A stretch of DNA of 64,000 nucleotides from Acidobacteriota bacterium (GTDB lineage Bacteria; Acidobacteriota; Vicinamibacteria; Fen-336). How positions within the stretch are numbered: position 1 is the first letter of the stretch; the number at the start of each line of letters is the position of its first letter. Under the pieces are notes generated by a model that was given only the letters and a program-made list of their open reading frames with translations, was not told the DNA's origin and did no database searches. This document shows, piece by piece, positions 44,299-54,937 of the stretch. The DNA lies in contig JACQGI010000023.1 of NCBI GenBank assembly GCA_016199625.1, positions 1-64,000 on the forward strand, read 5' to 3'. Position numbers and translations under genes: made by a program.

Positions 44299-45618
44299 CT
44301 ACGGTCGCGTGGCCCCGGTGACGGTGCTGCGCTTCAGGCGCTCGACGGCCCGGTTGGCGCGGTCGGCCACCTTGGAGCTCGGGTCGTCGACGAGCGGCTC
44401 GAGGCGCGGGATCGCCTCGGCGTTCCCCAGCGCCGCGAGAATGTCGCAGAGCTCGGCGCGGACGTCTGCCTCCGGGTCGTTGAGGTACGGGTAGAGCTCT
44501 GGGAGGATCTCGGGGCCCATCTCCAGGATGTACCCGCGGCAGCGGCTCCCGAGGGTCTTCGAGGGCAGACAGAGCACGAGGCTGTCGAGGAACGCGCGGT
44601 TGCCCAGCAGCGTGAGGGAGAAGCTGTAGGCCAGCTTCAGCTCCTCGTTGCGCTCGCGCTGGTAGTCCTTGGTGAAGGCTCCCAGCATCGAAGCGTCCGA
44701 GATCCGGCCGAGCCCCTCCACGGCGAGTCGCTTGCGCTCGGGATCGGGATCCTGGATCAGCTCGCGGAAAAGGTCCCCCTGTCCAGGGTCCCCGACACGG
44801 CTGAGGCAGGCCAGGACCCGAAGGCCGAAGTCCTTCCGGCGGTTCGCCTCGTACATCTGGCGGAGGGCGGGCCCCGCCTCCTTCACTTCGAGCACGCCCA
44901 ACGCCTTCAGGACGCGCTTGCGCACCCCTTCGGACTCGTCGGCCAGCAGCGGAATCAGCGCCTTGCCCTCCTCGGCTGTCCCCACCTTGCCGAGGGCCGT
45001 CGCGGCGGCACCGCGGACCCCCGGCTCGGGATCCGAGACGGCGGCGACGAGGTCCTTGACGACCGAGCGGCCGTCGAGGATGCCGAGGGCGAGGGCTGAC
45101 TTCTCGCGGATCTCCCTCTCCTCATCCTTCAGGGCGGCGGCCAGGCCCTGGTAGACCGAGGGGTCCACGGCGGTGTAGGGCGGGATCGACGCCCGGTCGT
45201 ACTCGTCGGAGAAGATGTCGAGGAAGTTCTCGACGGGCGTCGTGCTCGGGCTCTCGGCGTACATCTCCACGAGGGCCTCGATCGCCTCGCGCCTGATCTT
45301 CGGATCTCCGTCCCCGAGCGACGTGACGAGCGCCGGCACGCCGTCGAGGTCCCGCAGCTCGCGCAGGGCCTTGACCACCTCGAGGCGGACCTTCGGCTCC
45401 GGATCGCGCACGAGGGCCGCCAGGGGCGTGACGGCCTCCCGACGACGGCTCTTTCCCAGGGAGGACGCGGCGTCCTCACGGGTCTTGGCGTTGGGACTCT
45501 TCAGGTTGGCGAGGAGATCGTCGAAGGAGGGACGGGGCGACGCGGCGCCGTGGGCGGTGCCCGACAGGATCAGGCTCATGGCAGCGACGACGGCCCCCGA
45601 GCCTCGAATCATCCGCAT
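44299..45618 (-). CDS. HEAT-repeat protein, secreted
   Basis: Signal peptide MRMIRGSGAVVAAMSLILSGTAHGA; repeats such as DPEPKVRLEVVKALRELRDLDGVPALVTSLGDGDPKIRREAIEALVEM. Confidence 0.8.
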   Translation of the reverse strand: MRMIRGSGAVVAAMSLILSGTAHGAASPRPSFDDLLANLKSPNAKTREDAASSLGKSRRREAVTPLAALVRDPEPKVRLEVVKALRELRDLDGVPALVTSLGDGDPKIRREAIEALVEMYAESPSTTPVENFLDIFSDEYDRASIPPYTAVDPSVYQGLAAALKDEEREIREKSALALGILDGRSVVKDLVAAVSDPEPGVRGAAATALGKVGTAEEGKALIPLLADESEGVRKRVLKALGVLEVKEAGPALRQMYEANRRKDFGLRVLACLSRVGDPGQGDLFRELIQDPDPERKRLAVEGLGRISDASMLGAFTKDYQRERNEELKLAYSFSLTLLGNRAFLDSLVLCLPSKTLGSRCRGYILEMGPEILPELYPYLNDPEADVRAELCDILAALGNAEAIPRLEPLVDDPSSKVADRANRAVERLKRSTVTGATRP

Positions 45619-45683
45619 CCTCCTCGCGCGCCTCGGTTGGCGCGCCGCGGCACCGCGGGATGATATCAGAACGGACCCTTCGA

Positions 45684-48470
45684 TCAACCGGCCCCGCGGG
45701 CCGCCAGGCCCCGTGCCGCGCCGTTGAGCGCCGCGCGCAGGTATCGGGCCGTCAGGCCCACGTTCTGCGAGGCCAGCCGTTCGGGCGTCCCCTCGAAGAG
45801 GAGGTGGCCGCCGGCGGCCCCGCCCTCCGGGCCGAGGTCCACCACCCAGTCGGCCTGCTTCACCACGTCCATGTTGTGCTCGATGACCACGAGGGTGGCT
45901 CCGGCATCCAGGAGGCGGCCGAAGCACGCGAGGAGCTCACTCACGTCGGCCATGTGAAGACCCGTGGTGGGCTCGTCGAGGACGTACAGCACGCGCTCCC
46001 CCGGTCTCCTCAGGAGGTGGGAGGCCAGCTTGACGCGTTGCGCCTCGCCCCCGGAGAGGGTCGTGGCCGCCTGCCCGAGGCGCACGTAGCCCAGGCCGAT
46101 CTGTTCGAACACCTTCAGCCGTTTCAGCACCCGGGGCTGCCCCGAGAAGAAGTGCAGCGCCTCCCGCACGGTCATGTCGAGGACCTGGTCGATGGTCCGA
46201 CCGCGGTAGCGGACTTCGAGGACCTGCGGGCGGTAGCGCCGGCCGCCGCAGGTCTCGCAGACGAGGTACACGTCGGCCAGGAACTGCATGTCCACTTTGA
46301 CCTGACCGTCGCCGCAGCAGGCCTCGCAGCGCCCACCGGGCACGTTGAAGGAGAAGTGGCTGGAGCCCAGGCCCAGCTTGCGGGACTCGGGAGTGGCCGC
46401 GAACAGGCTGCGGATGGCGTCGAAGGCCTTGAGGTAGGTCACCGGATTGGACCGCGGGGTGCGGCCGATGGGCGTCTGGTCCACCACCACGATCTCGTCG
46501 ACGAACTCGGCCCCGTCGATCGCGTCGTGGGCCCCGACGGCGCGGTCCCATCTTCCCCTCCGCTTGAGCAGAGCCGCGCAGAGCACCTCGTGGACGAGGG
46601 TCGACTTGCCCGAGCCCGACACGCCGGTGACGCAGCTCATGGCGCCGAGGGGGATGCGCACGTCGATGTCCTTCAGGTTGTGGGCGCGGGCGCCGCGGAT
46701 GAGGAGCTGCAGGCCGTTGCCCCGGCGCCGGCGAACCGGCACCGGGATCGTCAGCTCGCCGCGCAGGTACTTCCCCGTCAGGCTCCGTCCGTCCCGAAGC
46801 AGCTCGGGATACGAGCCTTCGAAGACCACGCGCCCCCCCTGGTCCCCGGCGCCGGGGCCGAGGTCCACGATGTGGTCGGCCGCCTTCATGACGCTCCGGT
46901 CGTGCTCCACGACCACCACCGTGTTCCCCTGAGTGCGCAGAGCCCGCAGGGTGTTCACGAGGCGGTCCGTGTCCCTCGGATGGAGCCCCACCGACGGCTC
47001 GTCGAGGACGTAGAGCGTCCCCACGAGGCCGGTGCCCAGGGCCGTGGCCAGGCCGATCCGCTGGGCTTCGCCGCCGGAGAGGCTGCCGAACGGACGGTCC
47101 AGCGTGAGGTAGTCGAGCCCTACGTCGCCGAGGAACCGAAGCCGCCGGTCGACCTCCGCGACGATCTTGCCGGCCACCGCCCGCTCCCGCTCCCCCAGCG
47201 CCGCGTCACGAAGGAACTCGCGGGCCTCGCGCACGGACAACGAGCAGACCTCGTGGATGTTCCGACCGCCGACCAGGACCCGCAGCGCCTCGGGCCGCAG
47301 CCGCGTGCCGTGACACGTGGTGCAGGTCTGATACCCCCGGTACCGGCTGAGGAAGACGCGGACCTGGACCTTGTACTTCTTGGTCTCGAGCCACCTGAAG
47401 AAGCCGACGACGCCCTGGAACTCCTCGTCGCCCTCGAGCACCAGCCGGCGCTCGCCCTCGCTGAGATCCGCCCAGGCCACGTCCATCGGGATCCGGTGCC
47501 GCCGGGCGAGCCGCTGAAGCTCCTCCTGCAGGGCACGGTAGTGCGGCTTGGCCCAAGGCTCGACGGCTCCCTCGGCCAGGGTCTTGCCCTTGTCGGGGAC
47601 CACCAGGTTCTGGTCGACTTCGATGAGGTTTCCGAAGCCGTGGCAGGTGCCGCAGGCGCCGTAGGGGTTGTTGAAGGAGAAGAGGCGGGGCTGCGGGTCC
47701 TCGAAAGCGCGCCCGCAACGCGCGCACTCGAATCGCTCGGAGAACCGGAACTGTGGCCCCGCTACGACCTGCGCGCGGACGAGCCCCGCCCCCTCCGCGA
47801 ATGCCGTCTCGACGGAGTCCGCCAGCCGGGAGCGCGCCTCGGCCCGCGCGACGAGCCGGTCCACGAGCACCACGATCTCCCCGGTCCCGGCCAGACCGTC
47901 GGCCGCCTCCTCGAGGACGAGGGCCTCTTCGCCCACGAGGAGCCGTGCGAACCCCTTCTTGCGCAGTCGATCCAGCAGGTCGGCCAGAGGCGTCCCACCG
48001 ACCGCGATGGGGAATCCGACCAGGAGCGGGGTCCCTTCGCCGAGACCCATGAGCCGCTCGACCACCGACTCCGGCGTGTCCTGGGTCACCTCACTGCCGC
48101 AGATGTCGCAAACCGTTCGGCCCGCGCGGCTGAAGAGCAGGCGCAGGTGGTCGTGGATCTCGGTGGCCGTCGCCACCGTGGAGCGGGGGTTCCGGGAGGG
48201 CGTCCGCTGCCGGATGGCGATGGCGGGACAGATGCCCTCCACCGACTGGACGAGGGGGCGCTCCATGCGTTCGAGGAACTGCCGGGCGTAGGCGGAGAGG
48301 CTCTCGACGTACCGGCGCTGGCCCTCGGCGTACAGCGTGTCGAAGGCGAGACTGGACTTCCCCGAACCTGAGACCCCGGTGAAGACGACCAGCCGCCCCG
48401 TAGGGACAGCGACGTCGATGTTCTTCAGGTTGTGGACGCGCACGCCGCGGCAAATGATGGCTTCGGGCAT
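45684..48470 (-). CDS. uvrA: UvrABC system protein A
   Basis: [84 protein letters not shown], second ATPase domain [18 protein letters not shown]. Start ATG 48470. Confidence 0.97.
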   Translation of the reverse strand: MPEAIICRGVRVHNLKNIDVAVPTGRLVVFTGVSGSGKSSLAFDTLYAEGQRRYVESLSAYARQFLERMERPLVQSVEGICPAIAIRQRTPSRNPRSTVATATEIHDHLRLLFSRAGRTVCDICGSEVTQDTPESVVERLMGLGEGTPLLVGFPIAVGGTPLADLLDRLRKKGFARLLVGEEALVLEEAADGLAGTGEIVVLVDRLVARAEARSRLADSVETAFAEGAGLVRAQVVAGPQFRFSERFECARCGRAFEDPQPRLFSFNNPYGACGTCHGFGNLIEVDQNLVVPDKGKTLAEGAVEPWAKPHYRALQEELQRLARRHRIPMDVAWADLSEGERRLVLEGDEEFQGVVGFFRWLETKKYKVQVRVFLSRYRGYQTCTTCHGTRLRPEALRVLVGGRNIHEVCSLSVREAREFLRDAALGERERAVAGKIVAEVDRRLRFLGDVGLDYLTLDRPFGSLSGGEAQRIGLATALGTGLVGTLYVLDEPSVGLHPRDTDRLVNTLRALRTQGNTVVVVEHDRSVMKAADHIVDLGPGAGDQGGRVVFEGSYPELLRDGRSLTGKYLRGELTIPVPVRRRRGNGLQLLIRGARAHNLKDIDVRIPLGAMSCVTGVSGSGKSTLVHEVLCAALLKRRGRWDRAVGAHDAIDGAEFVDEIVVVDQTPIGRTPRSNPVTYLKAFDAIRSLFAATPESRKLGLGSSHFSFNVPGGRCEACCGDGQVKVDMQFLADVYLVCETCGGRRYRPQVLEVRYRGRTIDQVLDMTVREALHFFSGQPRVLKRLKVFEQIGLGYVRLGQAATTLSGGEAQRVKLASHLLRRPGERVLYVLDEPTTGLHMADVSELLACFGRLLDAGATLVVIEHNMDVVKQADWVVDLGPEGGAAGGHLLFEGTPERLASQNVGLTARYLRAALNGAARGLAARGAG

Positions 48471-48651
48471 TCGGTGGCTCCCCGGTGCGCGCCGGCGCAC
48501 GGGACGCAAACACTCGATTTTACGGCAGCATCGACCGATGGGCAATCGGCCGTGGACGGGCGGACGAGCGTAGTGGGTCGGACCCACTTCCCGGCCGCGG
48601 CGAGGCGATCGGGGGGGGGCGCTGAGGGACGGGTGCCGGGCGAGCCCCCGC

Positions 48652-49386
48652 CTACTTCTCGTCGAAGGCCGACGAGATCTTTTCCTTCTCCTTCGTCGGG
48701 ACGGCGGCGGCCGACGTCCCCTCGGAGAGCCGGGCCTTGAGCGCGTCGAGGGCGGAGTCCACCTCGGTCTTCTTGCTGATGGCCGCGAGTTGCCGATCCA
48801 GCTCCTCGCCCTCGGACACCGCGATCGTGTCCATGGCCGACAGTTTGTCGGCCTGCTCCTGGATCGACCCAGCCACCTTGTCGAAGACCGTCACGGCGCC
48901 GTCGATGTTGTACTCGTCGGTGATCTCCTGCATCCGGCGCTGCGCCTTGTTCATCTCGCTGACGGCCTTCAGCTCCCCGAGCTGGCGGATCTTCGCCTGG
49001 ATGCGCTCCTCTTCGATCTTGAGCTTCGCCCGGGCGTTTTCGCCGCGCAGCTTCGCGGCCTTGTAGACCTGCTCCGACCGCTCCCGTGTGGCCTTGGCCT
49101 CGACTTGGAGCTGGAGAGCGCGGCGGGCCAGCTTCTCGTTCCCCTGCTTCAGGGCCTCTTCGGCCTGCGCGTCCAGGTTCCTGACCCGGGCGTTCTGGGC
49201 GTCGAGCTCCCTCTTGCCCTTGGTCTCGAAGGCGATGGTCGTCGCCGTGGCCTCCCGCAGAGCGCGGAGGTTGTCCAGCATCTCGCGCGCCGATTGCTCG
49301 AGCATGGCGACGGGGACCTGGGCCTCGGCTTCGCCGAGGATGGCGTTGAAGATGGCCTTGAAGAAGCGACCGATGCGCGTGAACAT
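48652..49386 (-). CDS. PspA/IM30 family protein
   Basis: MFTRIGRFFKAIFNAILGEAE...MLEQSAREMLDNLRALREATATTIAFETKGKRELD; long coiled coil. Confidence 0.87.
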   Translation of the reverse strand: MFTRIGRFFKAIFNAILGEAEAQVPVAMLEQSAREMLDNLRALREATATTIAFETKGKRELDAQNARVRNLDAQAEEALKQGNEKLARRALQLQVEAKATRERSEQVYKAAKLRGENARAKLKIEEERIQAKIRQLGELKAVSEMNKAQRRMQEITDEYNIDGAVTVFDKVAGSIQEQADKLSAMDTIAVSEGEELDRQLAAISKKTEVDSALDALKARLSEGTSAAAVPTKEKEKISSAFDEK

Positions 49387-49472
49387 GGCGGCCTCCAGCG
49401 GTGAGCGGAGATTAACACGCGACCCGCGGAGGCTTCAAGGAAGCGCCCTGGCCGCGACCGGCGGCGCCGCGG

Positions 49473-51176
49473 TCAGCGCCCCCCGCCGGCGGACGCCATC
49501 CGCTGCTCGGCTTCGCGCTCGGCGATGTAGCGCTGCGGGTCGGTGAGGAGCACCTCGGCCTTCGGGACCAGCTCGATGGCCTTCCTCACCTGCGGGTCCC
49601 ACGCCAGGGTGCGCTTCCGGGCCTCGGCCTCGCCGAAGACCTGACGCACGACCTCCTCGAGGATCAGCCGCGACAGGATCTCCCGGTTCGCCTCGACCTC
49701 CTCGGGCGTGTAGGGGATCTTCCGGGCCTCGAGGAAGGTCCGGAAGTCCGCCAGGACCTGCTCGTCGACCTTGAAGCCGCGGTCGATCACCTTGACCTTC
49801 GCCGAGACGACGTCCGACCGCCGGCCGGTCCCCGCGATGTCGGCGACCCCGGTTCCCTCCGAGGCCTCGTATCCCCTCGAGAAGCCGACGAAGACCTGCC
49901 GGCCGATCAGCGACGCGACGAACTTGCCCGGCGTCTCGGGCTCGACGCAGTAGTCCGGCGCGATGCCGTCTCCCCCGAAGACCTTCCGGCCGGCGTCGGT
50001 GAGCTTCGGCTCGCCGTGGGGCTCGTTGCAGCTCTTCCGCTCCCGGGGCGCCACGTAGTCCTCGAAGGCAGTGGACCCGTAGTCGCGCTGGATCGACCGC
50101 CCCGACGGTGTGTAGTAGCGCGCCGTGGTGAGGGCGAGGGCGTAGCCCCGGCTGTTCCGCAGCGGCATGATGGTCTGGACGAGCCCCTTGCCGAAGGTCG
50201 TCTCCCCGACGATGAGTCCCCGGTCGTGGTCCTGCAGCGCGCCTGCGACGATCTCCGAGGCGCTGGCGCTGTGGCGGGACGTGAGGACGAGGAGCGGCAC
50301 GTCCAGGAACGGAGTCTCGCGTTCGGTGATGTAGTTCGTCTCGTCGCGCTTGGTGCGGCCCCGGGTGAACACCACGAGCTGGCCCTTCTTGAGGAACAGG
50401 TTCGACACGGCGAAGGCCTGGTCCAGGAGCCCGCCGGGGTTGTCCCGGATGTCGAAGACGACGGCCCTCGCGCCGCTCTCCCTCAGCTTTCGCAGGGCCC
50501 GCTCGAGCTCCTTCTCGCAGTCCTTCGGCTCGCCGACCCGACACGCCGTGGTCTCGTTGAAGTCCAGCAGGCGCACGTAGCCGGTCCTGTCGTCGAGCAT
50601 GAAGAAGTACGGTACCGAGTGGAGCGGGATCTCGTCCCGGATCACCGTGAACTCCAGCGGCTCGTCGTACCCCTGGCGGACGATGGTGATCCTCACGGGG
50701 GTCCCCTTGGCGCCCCGGAGGCGTTTGACCGCGTCGTCGATGCTCATCCCCCGGGCGTCCTCGCCCTCGATGCGGCTGATGACGTCCCCGGCGCGGATCC
50801 CGAGGCGGTGCGCCGGCGTGCCCTCGAAGGGCGACACCACGGTGATGTTGCCGTCCACCGACTGAACGGTGATGCCCAGGCCGTAGTACGACCCCTTCTG
50901 CCGCTCCTGGAGCTGCCCGTACTCGCGCGTCTCGAGGAAGTTGGAGTGGGGATCGAGCGTTCGGAGCATCTCGCGGATCGACGTGGCCACCAGACGATCG
51001 CTCTTCACCTCGTCCACGTACTGGTCTTCGATCGCTGCGAGGATGGCGGAATACTGGCGCAGGTGGTCGGGCAGCCGGCTGCTCCCGGCGAGGACCCGGT
51101 CCCCGAGGAGCCCGCCGGCAACCGTCGACGCCACGAGCAGCACCGTGCTGAACGTTCCCAGCCGCTTCGTTCTCAT
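49473..51176 (-). CDS. S41 family C-terminal processing protease (PDZ)
   Basis: LRTLDPHSNFLETREYGQLQERQKGSYYGLGI, GTPAHRLGIRAGDVISRIEG, VVFDIRDNPGGLLDQAFAVSNLFL, VLTSRHSASASEIVAGALQDHDRGLIVGETTFGKGLVQ. Confidence 0.93.
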   Translation of the reverse strand: MRTKRLGTFSTVLLVASTVAGGLLGDRVLAGSSRLPDHLRQYSAILAAIEDQYVDEVKSDRLVATSIREMLRTLDPHSNFLETREYGQLQERQKGSYYGLGITVQSVDGNITVVSPFEGTPAHRLGIRAGDVISRIEGEDARGMSIDDAVKRLRGAKGTPVRITIVRQGYDEPLEFTVIRDEIPLHSVPYFFMLDDRTGYVRLLDFNETTACRVGEPKDCEKELERALRKLRESGARAVVFDIRDNPGGLLDQAFAVSNLFLKKGQLVVFTRGRTKRDETNYITERETPFLDVPLLVLTSRHSASASEIVAGALQDHDRGLIVGETTFGKGLVQTIMPLRNSRGYALALTTARYYTPSGRSIQRDYGSTAFEDYVAPRERKSCNEPHGEPKLTDAGRKVFGGDGIAPDYCVEPETPGKFVASLIGRQVFVGFSRGYEASEGTGVADIAGTGRRSDVVSAKVKVIDRGFKVDEQVLADFRTFLEARKIPYTPEEVEANREILSRLILEEVVRQVFGEAEARKRTLAWDPQVRKAIELVPKAEVLLTDPQRYIAEREAEQRMASAGGGR

Positions 51177-51216
51177 CGCATGGCCCCGGGTCTCCCCCTG
51201 CGAGATGATAGCAGAC

Positions 51217-51852
51217 TCATCGAGCCTCCTGGGACGCGCTCGGGGCGCGCCCGCACCTCCGGACGCAGTATCCGGCGCCCACGAGGAGCAGCAGCACCGC
51301 CGTCACGACGCCCGCAGCCGCGACGCGCTCGGCGAACCACGCGTCCACGGCCCGGAGCAGGCCCATGGCCTCGTCCCCGTAGACCACCCCCAGCGCTCCC
51401 CAGACGACGTATCGGAGCCCGCGGGCCACGAGGAGCGTGAGGACGAAGCGCCGGTAGGACACGCGGAAGACCCCGGCGGACAGGACGAAAACCTTGAACG
51501 GCATCGGCGGGGGCAGGACGGCCGGCACGGCCAGGGCCAGGAGGTCCCAGCGCTCGAAGGCGGCGCGCGTGCGCTCCACCTGCGCCGCTCCGAAGCGCCG
51601 GACCAGGAAGGCCTCGCCTCCCCGCCCGCCGAGCCACCACAGAACCGAGCAGCCCGCGATCGACCCCAGGGTGGCCATGAGCACCGGAACCCAGGCGGTC
51701 TCGGGTCGCGCCGCGGCCCAGGTCACCACCAGCAGGTCGTTGATCTCGGGGAGGCTGAGGAAGGACGAGTCGAGGAAGGCGGCCATGAAGAGCCCCGCCG
51801 GCCCCAAGGCGGGCACGAGGATCTGCTGGACCCAGAGCACGACCTTGTGCAT
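51217..51852 (-). CDS. VTT/DedA-like (YqaA family) membrane protein
   Basis: LGPAGLFMAAFLDSSFLSLPEINDLLVV, ATLGSIAGCSVLWWLGGRGG, PPPMPFKVFVLSAGVFRVSYRRF. Confidence 0.8.
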   Translation of the reverse strand: MHKVVLWVQQILVPALGPAGLFMAAFLDSSFLSLPEINDLLVVTWAAARPETAWVPVLMATLGSIAGCSVLWWLGGRGGEAFLVRRFGAAQVERTRAAFERWDLLALAVPAVLPPPMPFKVFVLSAGVFRVSYRRFVLTLLVARGLRYVVWGALGVVYGDEAMGLLRAVDAWFAERVAAAGVVTAVLLLLVGAGYCVRRCGRAPSASQEAR

Positions 51853-51860
51853 CGGGCTCC

Positions 51861-52343
51861 CTACTCCCGGGGGCCCAGGACGAACTCCTCGGCGTCGCCG
51901 TCGAAGTCGAAGACCTCCCCATACCGGGCCCAGTCCAGGGCGGTCTGGAGCTGGCGCTCGGCCTCGCCGGGCGAGAAAGAGGAGCGCAGGCGCTCCAGGA
52001 AGCGCTTCTTGGCCGCCCGGCCCTTCTCGGCCTCGCGCAGGATCGCGGCGATGAGCGGAAGCGCCTCGAGCCTCCGCGCGACGAGTCGCTTGCGCTCCGG
52101 CTCCTCGGCGGCGGCGAGCGCGCGCCCGTCCGCGGTCAGCTCGATGTCGCCGGAGGCCACGACCACCAGCCCCAGCCGTTTCGCCGCTTCCGTCACGGGG
52201 AGGAGGTCGTCCAGCTCGTAACCGAGAGGCGCCCCGAGCTTGTACAGGTCCTCCCGACCGCCCGGTACCTCGCGGAGGTGCTCGAGGAGGCCGAGGACCC
52301 GGCCGATGGGCGCGTGCGGCAGCGGCTCGAAGGCTTCGGGCAT
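51861..52343 (-). CDS. AAA-associated C-terminal domain protein (stand-alone), ABC transporter linked
   Basis: PIGRVLGLLEHLREVPGGREDLYKLGAPLGYELDDLLPVTEAAKRLGLVVVASGDIELTADGRALAAA; directly downstream of the ABC ATPase. Confidence 0.75.
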   Translation of the reverse strand: MPEAFEPLPHAPIGRVLGLLEHLREVPGGREDLYKLGAPLGYELDDLLPVTEAAKRLGLVVVASGDIELTADGRALAAAEEPERKRLVARRLEALPLIAAILREAEKGRAAKKRFLERLRSSFSPGEAERQLQTALDWARYGEVFDFDGDAEEFVLGPRE

Positions 52344-52354
52344 CGACGGGGTCC

Positions 52355-53125
52355 TCAAGCGAGCAGGGCGTACATGCGGTCCACGGTCTCGCGGACCGCC
52401 GGAGCATCCGAGCGTCGCGGGCGAGGGAGGGCTTTGAGCTCGACCGTCTCGGCGATCCGGCCCGGGTTCGCCTTCAGAACCACCACGCGGTCCGACATGG
52501 CCACGGCCTCCTCGATGCTGTGCGTCACGAGGAGGATGCTCTTCGTCGTCACCGCCGGCGAGGCCCAGAGGTCGAGCACGAGGTCGCGCATGGTCCGCGC
52601 CGTCAGCACGTCCAGTGCCGAGAAGGGCTCGTCCATGCAGAGCAGCTCCGGTTCCACCGCCAGGGCCCGGGCCAGGCCCACGAGCTGCTTCATGCCCCGG
52701 GACAGCTCCCGCGGGAAGGCGCGCTCGTATCCCGAGAGGCCGACGAGGTCGATGTACTTCTCGGCCTTCTTGAGTCGCTCCCGGATCCCGACGCCCTGCG
52801 CCTCCAGCCCCACGGCGACGTTCTCCACGACCGACAGCCACGGGAAGAGGGCGAAGGACTGGAAGACCATCGCCGCGCTGCGGTTGACGCCGCCAAGCGG
52901 TCGATCCCGGAGGCGCACGACGCCGCCGGTCGGCCGGAGGAGCCCCGCCACGATCCGAAGGAGGGTGCTCTTGCCGCATCCCGACGGGCCCACGAGGGAC
53001 AGGAACTCGCCGTCCCGCACCTCGAGATCCAGGGGGCCCAGGATGCGGATCTTCCCGTCGTAGAGCTGCTCGACTCCCTCGAGGCGGAGGACCACCGGGG
53101 CGGCGCGGGGCGTGGTCTGGGCCAT
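52355..53125 (-). CDS. Nitrate/sulfonate/taurine-type ABC transporter ATP-binding protein
   Basis: LVGPSGCGKSTLLRIVAGLLRPTGG, MVFQSFALFPWLSVVENVAVGLE, ELSRGMKQLVGLARALAVEPELLCMDEPFSALD. Confidence 0.9.
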   Translation of the reverse strand: MAQTTPRAAPVVLRLEGVEQLYDGKIRILGPLDLEVRDGEFLSLVGPSGCGKSTLLRIVAGLLRPTGGVVRLRDRPLGGVNRSAAMVFQSFALFPWLSVVENVAVGLEAQGVGIRERLKKAEKYIDLVGLSGYERAFPRELSRGMKQLVGLARALAVEPELLCMDEPFSALDVLTARTMRDLVLDLWASPAVTTKSILLVTHSIEEAVAMSDRVVVLKANPGRIAETVELKALPRPRRSDAPAVRETVDRMYALLA

Positions 53126-53146
53126 CGCGGGGGCTCCATGGCGGGA

Positions 53147-54826
53147 TCAGGCTTCCATCTTACAGCGCGCGGCCACCTGCCGATAGAGCGGCCCCCAGAA
53201 GAGGCGGTTGACCAGGATGATGAGGAGGACCATGGAGGCGAGGCTCGCCGCAACGACCTGCATGTCCCCCGTCACGTACGTTGCCCGCGCCAGCGTCGCG
53301 CCGACGCCCCGCACCGACAGGACCCTCCCCCCGGTCTCGAGGTATTCGCACAGGATCATGGCGTTCCAGCCGGCTCCCCACGCCGTCACGCAGCCGGTCA
53401 CGAGCCCCGGGGCCACCGCCGGGACGAAGACGCGACGCATGTAGCCCGCCCCTCCCAGCCCGAGCCCTCGTGCCACCTCGACGAGATCCTTGGGGATCGC
53501 CGCCGCGGCGCCGACCACGTTGAAGAGCACGTACCAGAACATGGCGCTCAGCGCCAGGAGGACCGCCGCCGCGTTCATGCCCAGCCCCCACGTGACGACC
53601 ACCGCGATCAGGGGGAAGAAGGCCGTGGCCGGGACGCTGGCGAGGATCTGGATGACGGCGACGGCGGTGGCACGCCGCTCCGGGCTGCGCGAGATCCGAT
53701 GCGCCAGGGGGACCGCGAGGGCGGCCGAGAGGACGACGCCGAGGCTCACGCGCACGAAGCTCGAGAAGAGGTCGAGGGGCAGCCCCAGGACTTCCGGGGC
53801 CAGGGGCCGACCGGAGAAGAGGCCGTAGAGCCCGTATCCGCCGTACGCCATCGCCGCCGGCAGTCCGAGGGCGACCAGGATCCCCACGGCGCGACCATGG
53901 CGGCCGACGAAGTCGAGGACGCGGCCTGCGACGCCGAGCGCCTGCTGCCCCAGGGGGATCACGAGGGAACGGGTGATCCCCCGGACGATGCGGCTGCGGC
54001 CCAGCACCCGTGCCACGCGAGGCGTGCGCGGATGGTCACCCGTCTCCTCGAGGTGAAACCGCTCGGCCCAGGTGTCCAGGGGACTCCACAGCAGGAGGTG
54101 CATCGCGACCGTCGTCGCCACGAGGAGGCCCAGGGCGAGGAGCGTCCGATCGTGGCGGCCGGCGATCACGGCCTGGGCGAGATAGCTGCCCAGGCCCGGC
54201 AGCGTGTACCGCGCCGGCCCCACGGCGATGATCTCGCTGGCGATGAGGAAGTACCACCCGTTCGCCCAGGACAGGAGCGAGTTGTAGAGCAGCGTGGGCA
54301 GGACGCTCGGGAGGATCAGGCGGCTCCACCGCAGCGGGCCCCTGACCCCGAACTGCGTCGCCGCCATCTGGAGATCCTCTGGCAGGGTCAGCAGGCTCTC
54401 GTACACGCCGAAGGCCAGGTTCCAGAACATGCAAGTGAAGACGAGGAAGACGGCGGCCACCTCGACGCCCAGGGCCGAGCCCCCGAAGACGCCGATGAAC
54501 AGGCCCACCGCCGCCGGGAAGAACCCGAGGATGGGAACGGACTGGAGCACGTCGAGGGTGGGGAGGATGAAGCGCCGGGCCGTCGGCGAGCGCGCCGCGA
54601 GGTGCCCGACGGCGAGGGCGAGCACGAGGGCCGCGGCGTAGGCCACCCCGAGGCGAGCCAGGGAGCGGAGCAGGTAGACCGGCAGCAGTGCAGGGCTTGG
54701 CTCCAACTCCGGGGCGTCGTAGGGACGGAGGAACGAGCCGCCGAAGAGGCTCGCCAGCAGGACCACGGCGAGCGCCGCGACGAGACCGAGATCGACGGGG
54801 AGGGAGCGCGAAAGGCGACGCGTCAC
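53147..54826 (-). CDS. ABC transporter permease, two fused TauC/SsuC-like modules
   Basis: 559 aa; two permease halves with loops PEDLQMAATQFGVRGPLRWSRLILPSVLPTLL and PKDLVEVARGLGLGGAGYMRRVFVPAVAPGLV. Confidence 0.88.
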   Translation of the reverse strand: MTRRLSRSLPVDLGLVAALAVVLLASLFGGSFLRPYDAPELEPSPALLPVYLLRSLARLGVAYAAALVLALAVGHLAARSPTARRFILPTLDVLQSVPILGFFPAAVGLFIGVFGGSALGVEVAAVFLVFTCMFWNLAFGVYESLLTLPEDLQMAATQFGVRGPLRWSRLILPSVLPTLLYNSLLSWANGWYFLIASEIIAVGPARYTLPGLGSYLAQAVIAGRHDRTLLALGLLVATTVAMHLLLWSPLDTWAERFHLEETGDHPRTPRVARVLGRSRIVRGITRSLVIPLGQQALGVAGRVLDFVGRHGRAVGILVALGLPAAMAYGGYGLYGLFSGRPLAPEVLGLPLDLFSSFVRVSLGVVLSAALAVPLAHRISRSPERRATAVAVIQILASVPATAFFPLIAVVVTWGLGMNAAAVLLALSAMFWYVLFNVVGAAAAIPKDLVEVARGLGLGGAGYMRRVFVPAVAPGLVTGCVTAWGAGWNAMILCEYLETGGRVLSVRGVGATLARATYVTGDMQVVAASLASMVLLIILVNRLFWGPLYRQVAARCKMEA

Positions 54827-54937
54827 GCGGGGAGTCCGGAGGGCGTCGTCACGATGATCTCGCCCGATGGTAGCACGCCCCCGCGACCCGCTCGCTTGCC
54901 TCAGGGGCGCGGCGTCGTGCGAGCGGGTCGAGGGAAC

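Noticed and set aside
45660-48371. 903-aa plus-strand ORF
   Set aside because: Shadow ORF antisense to uvrA.
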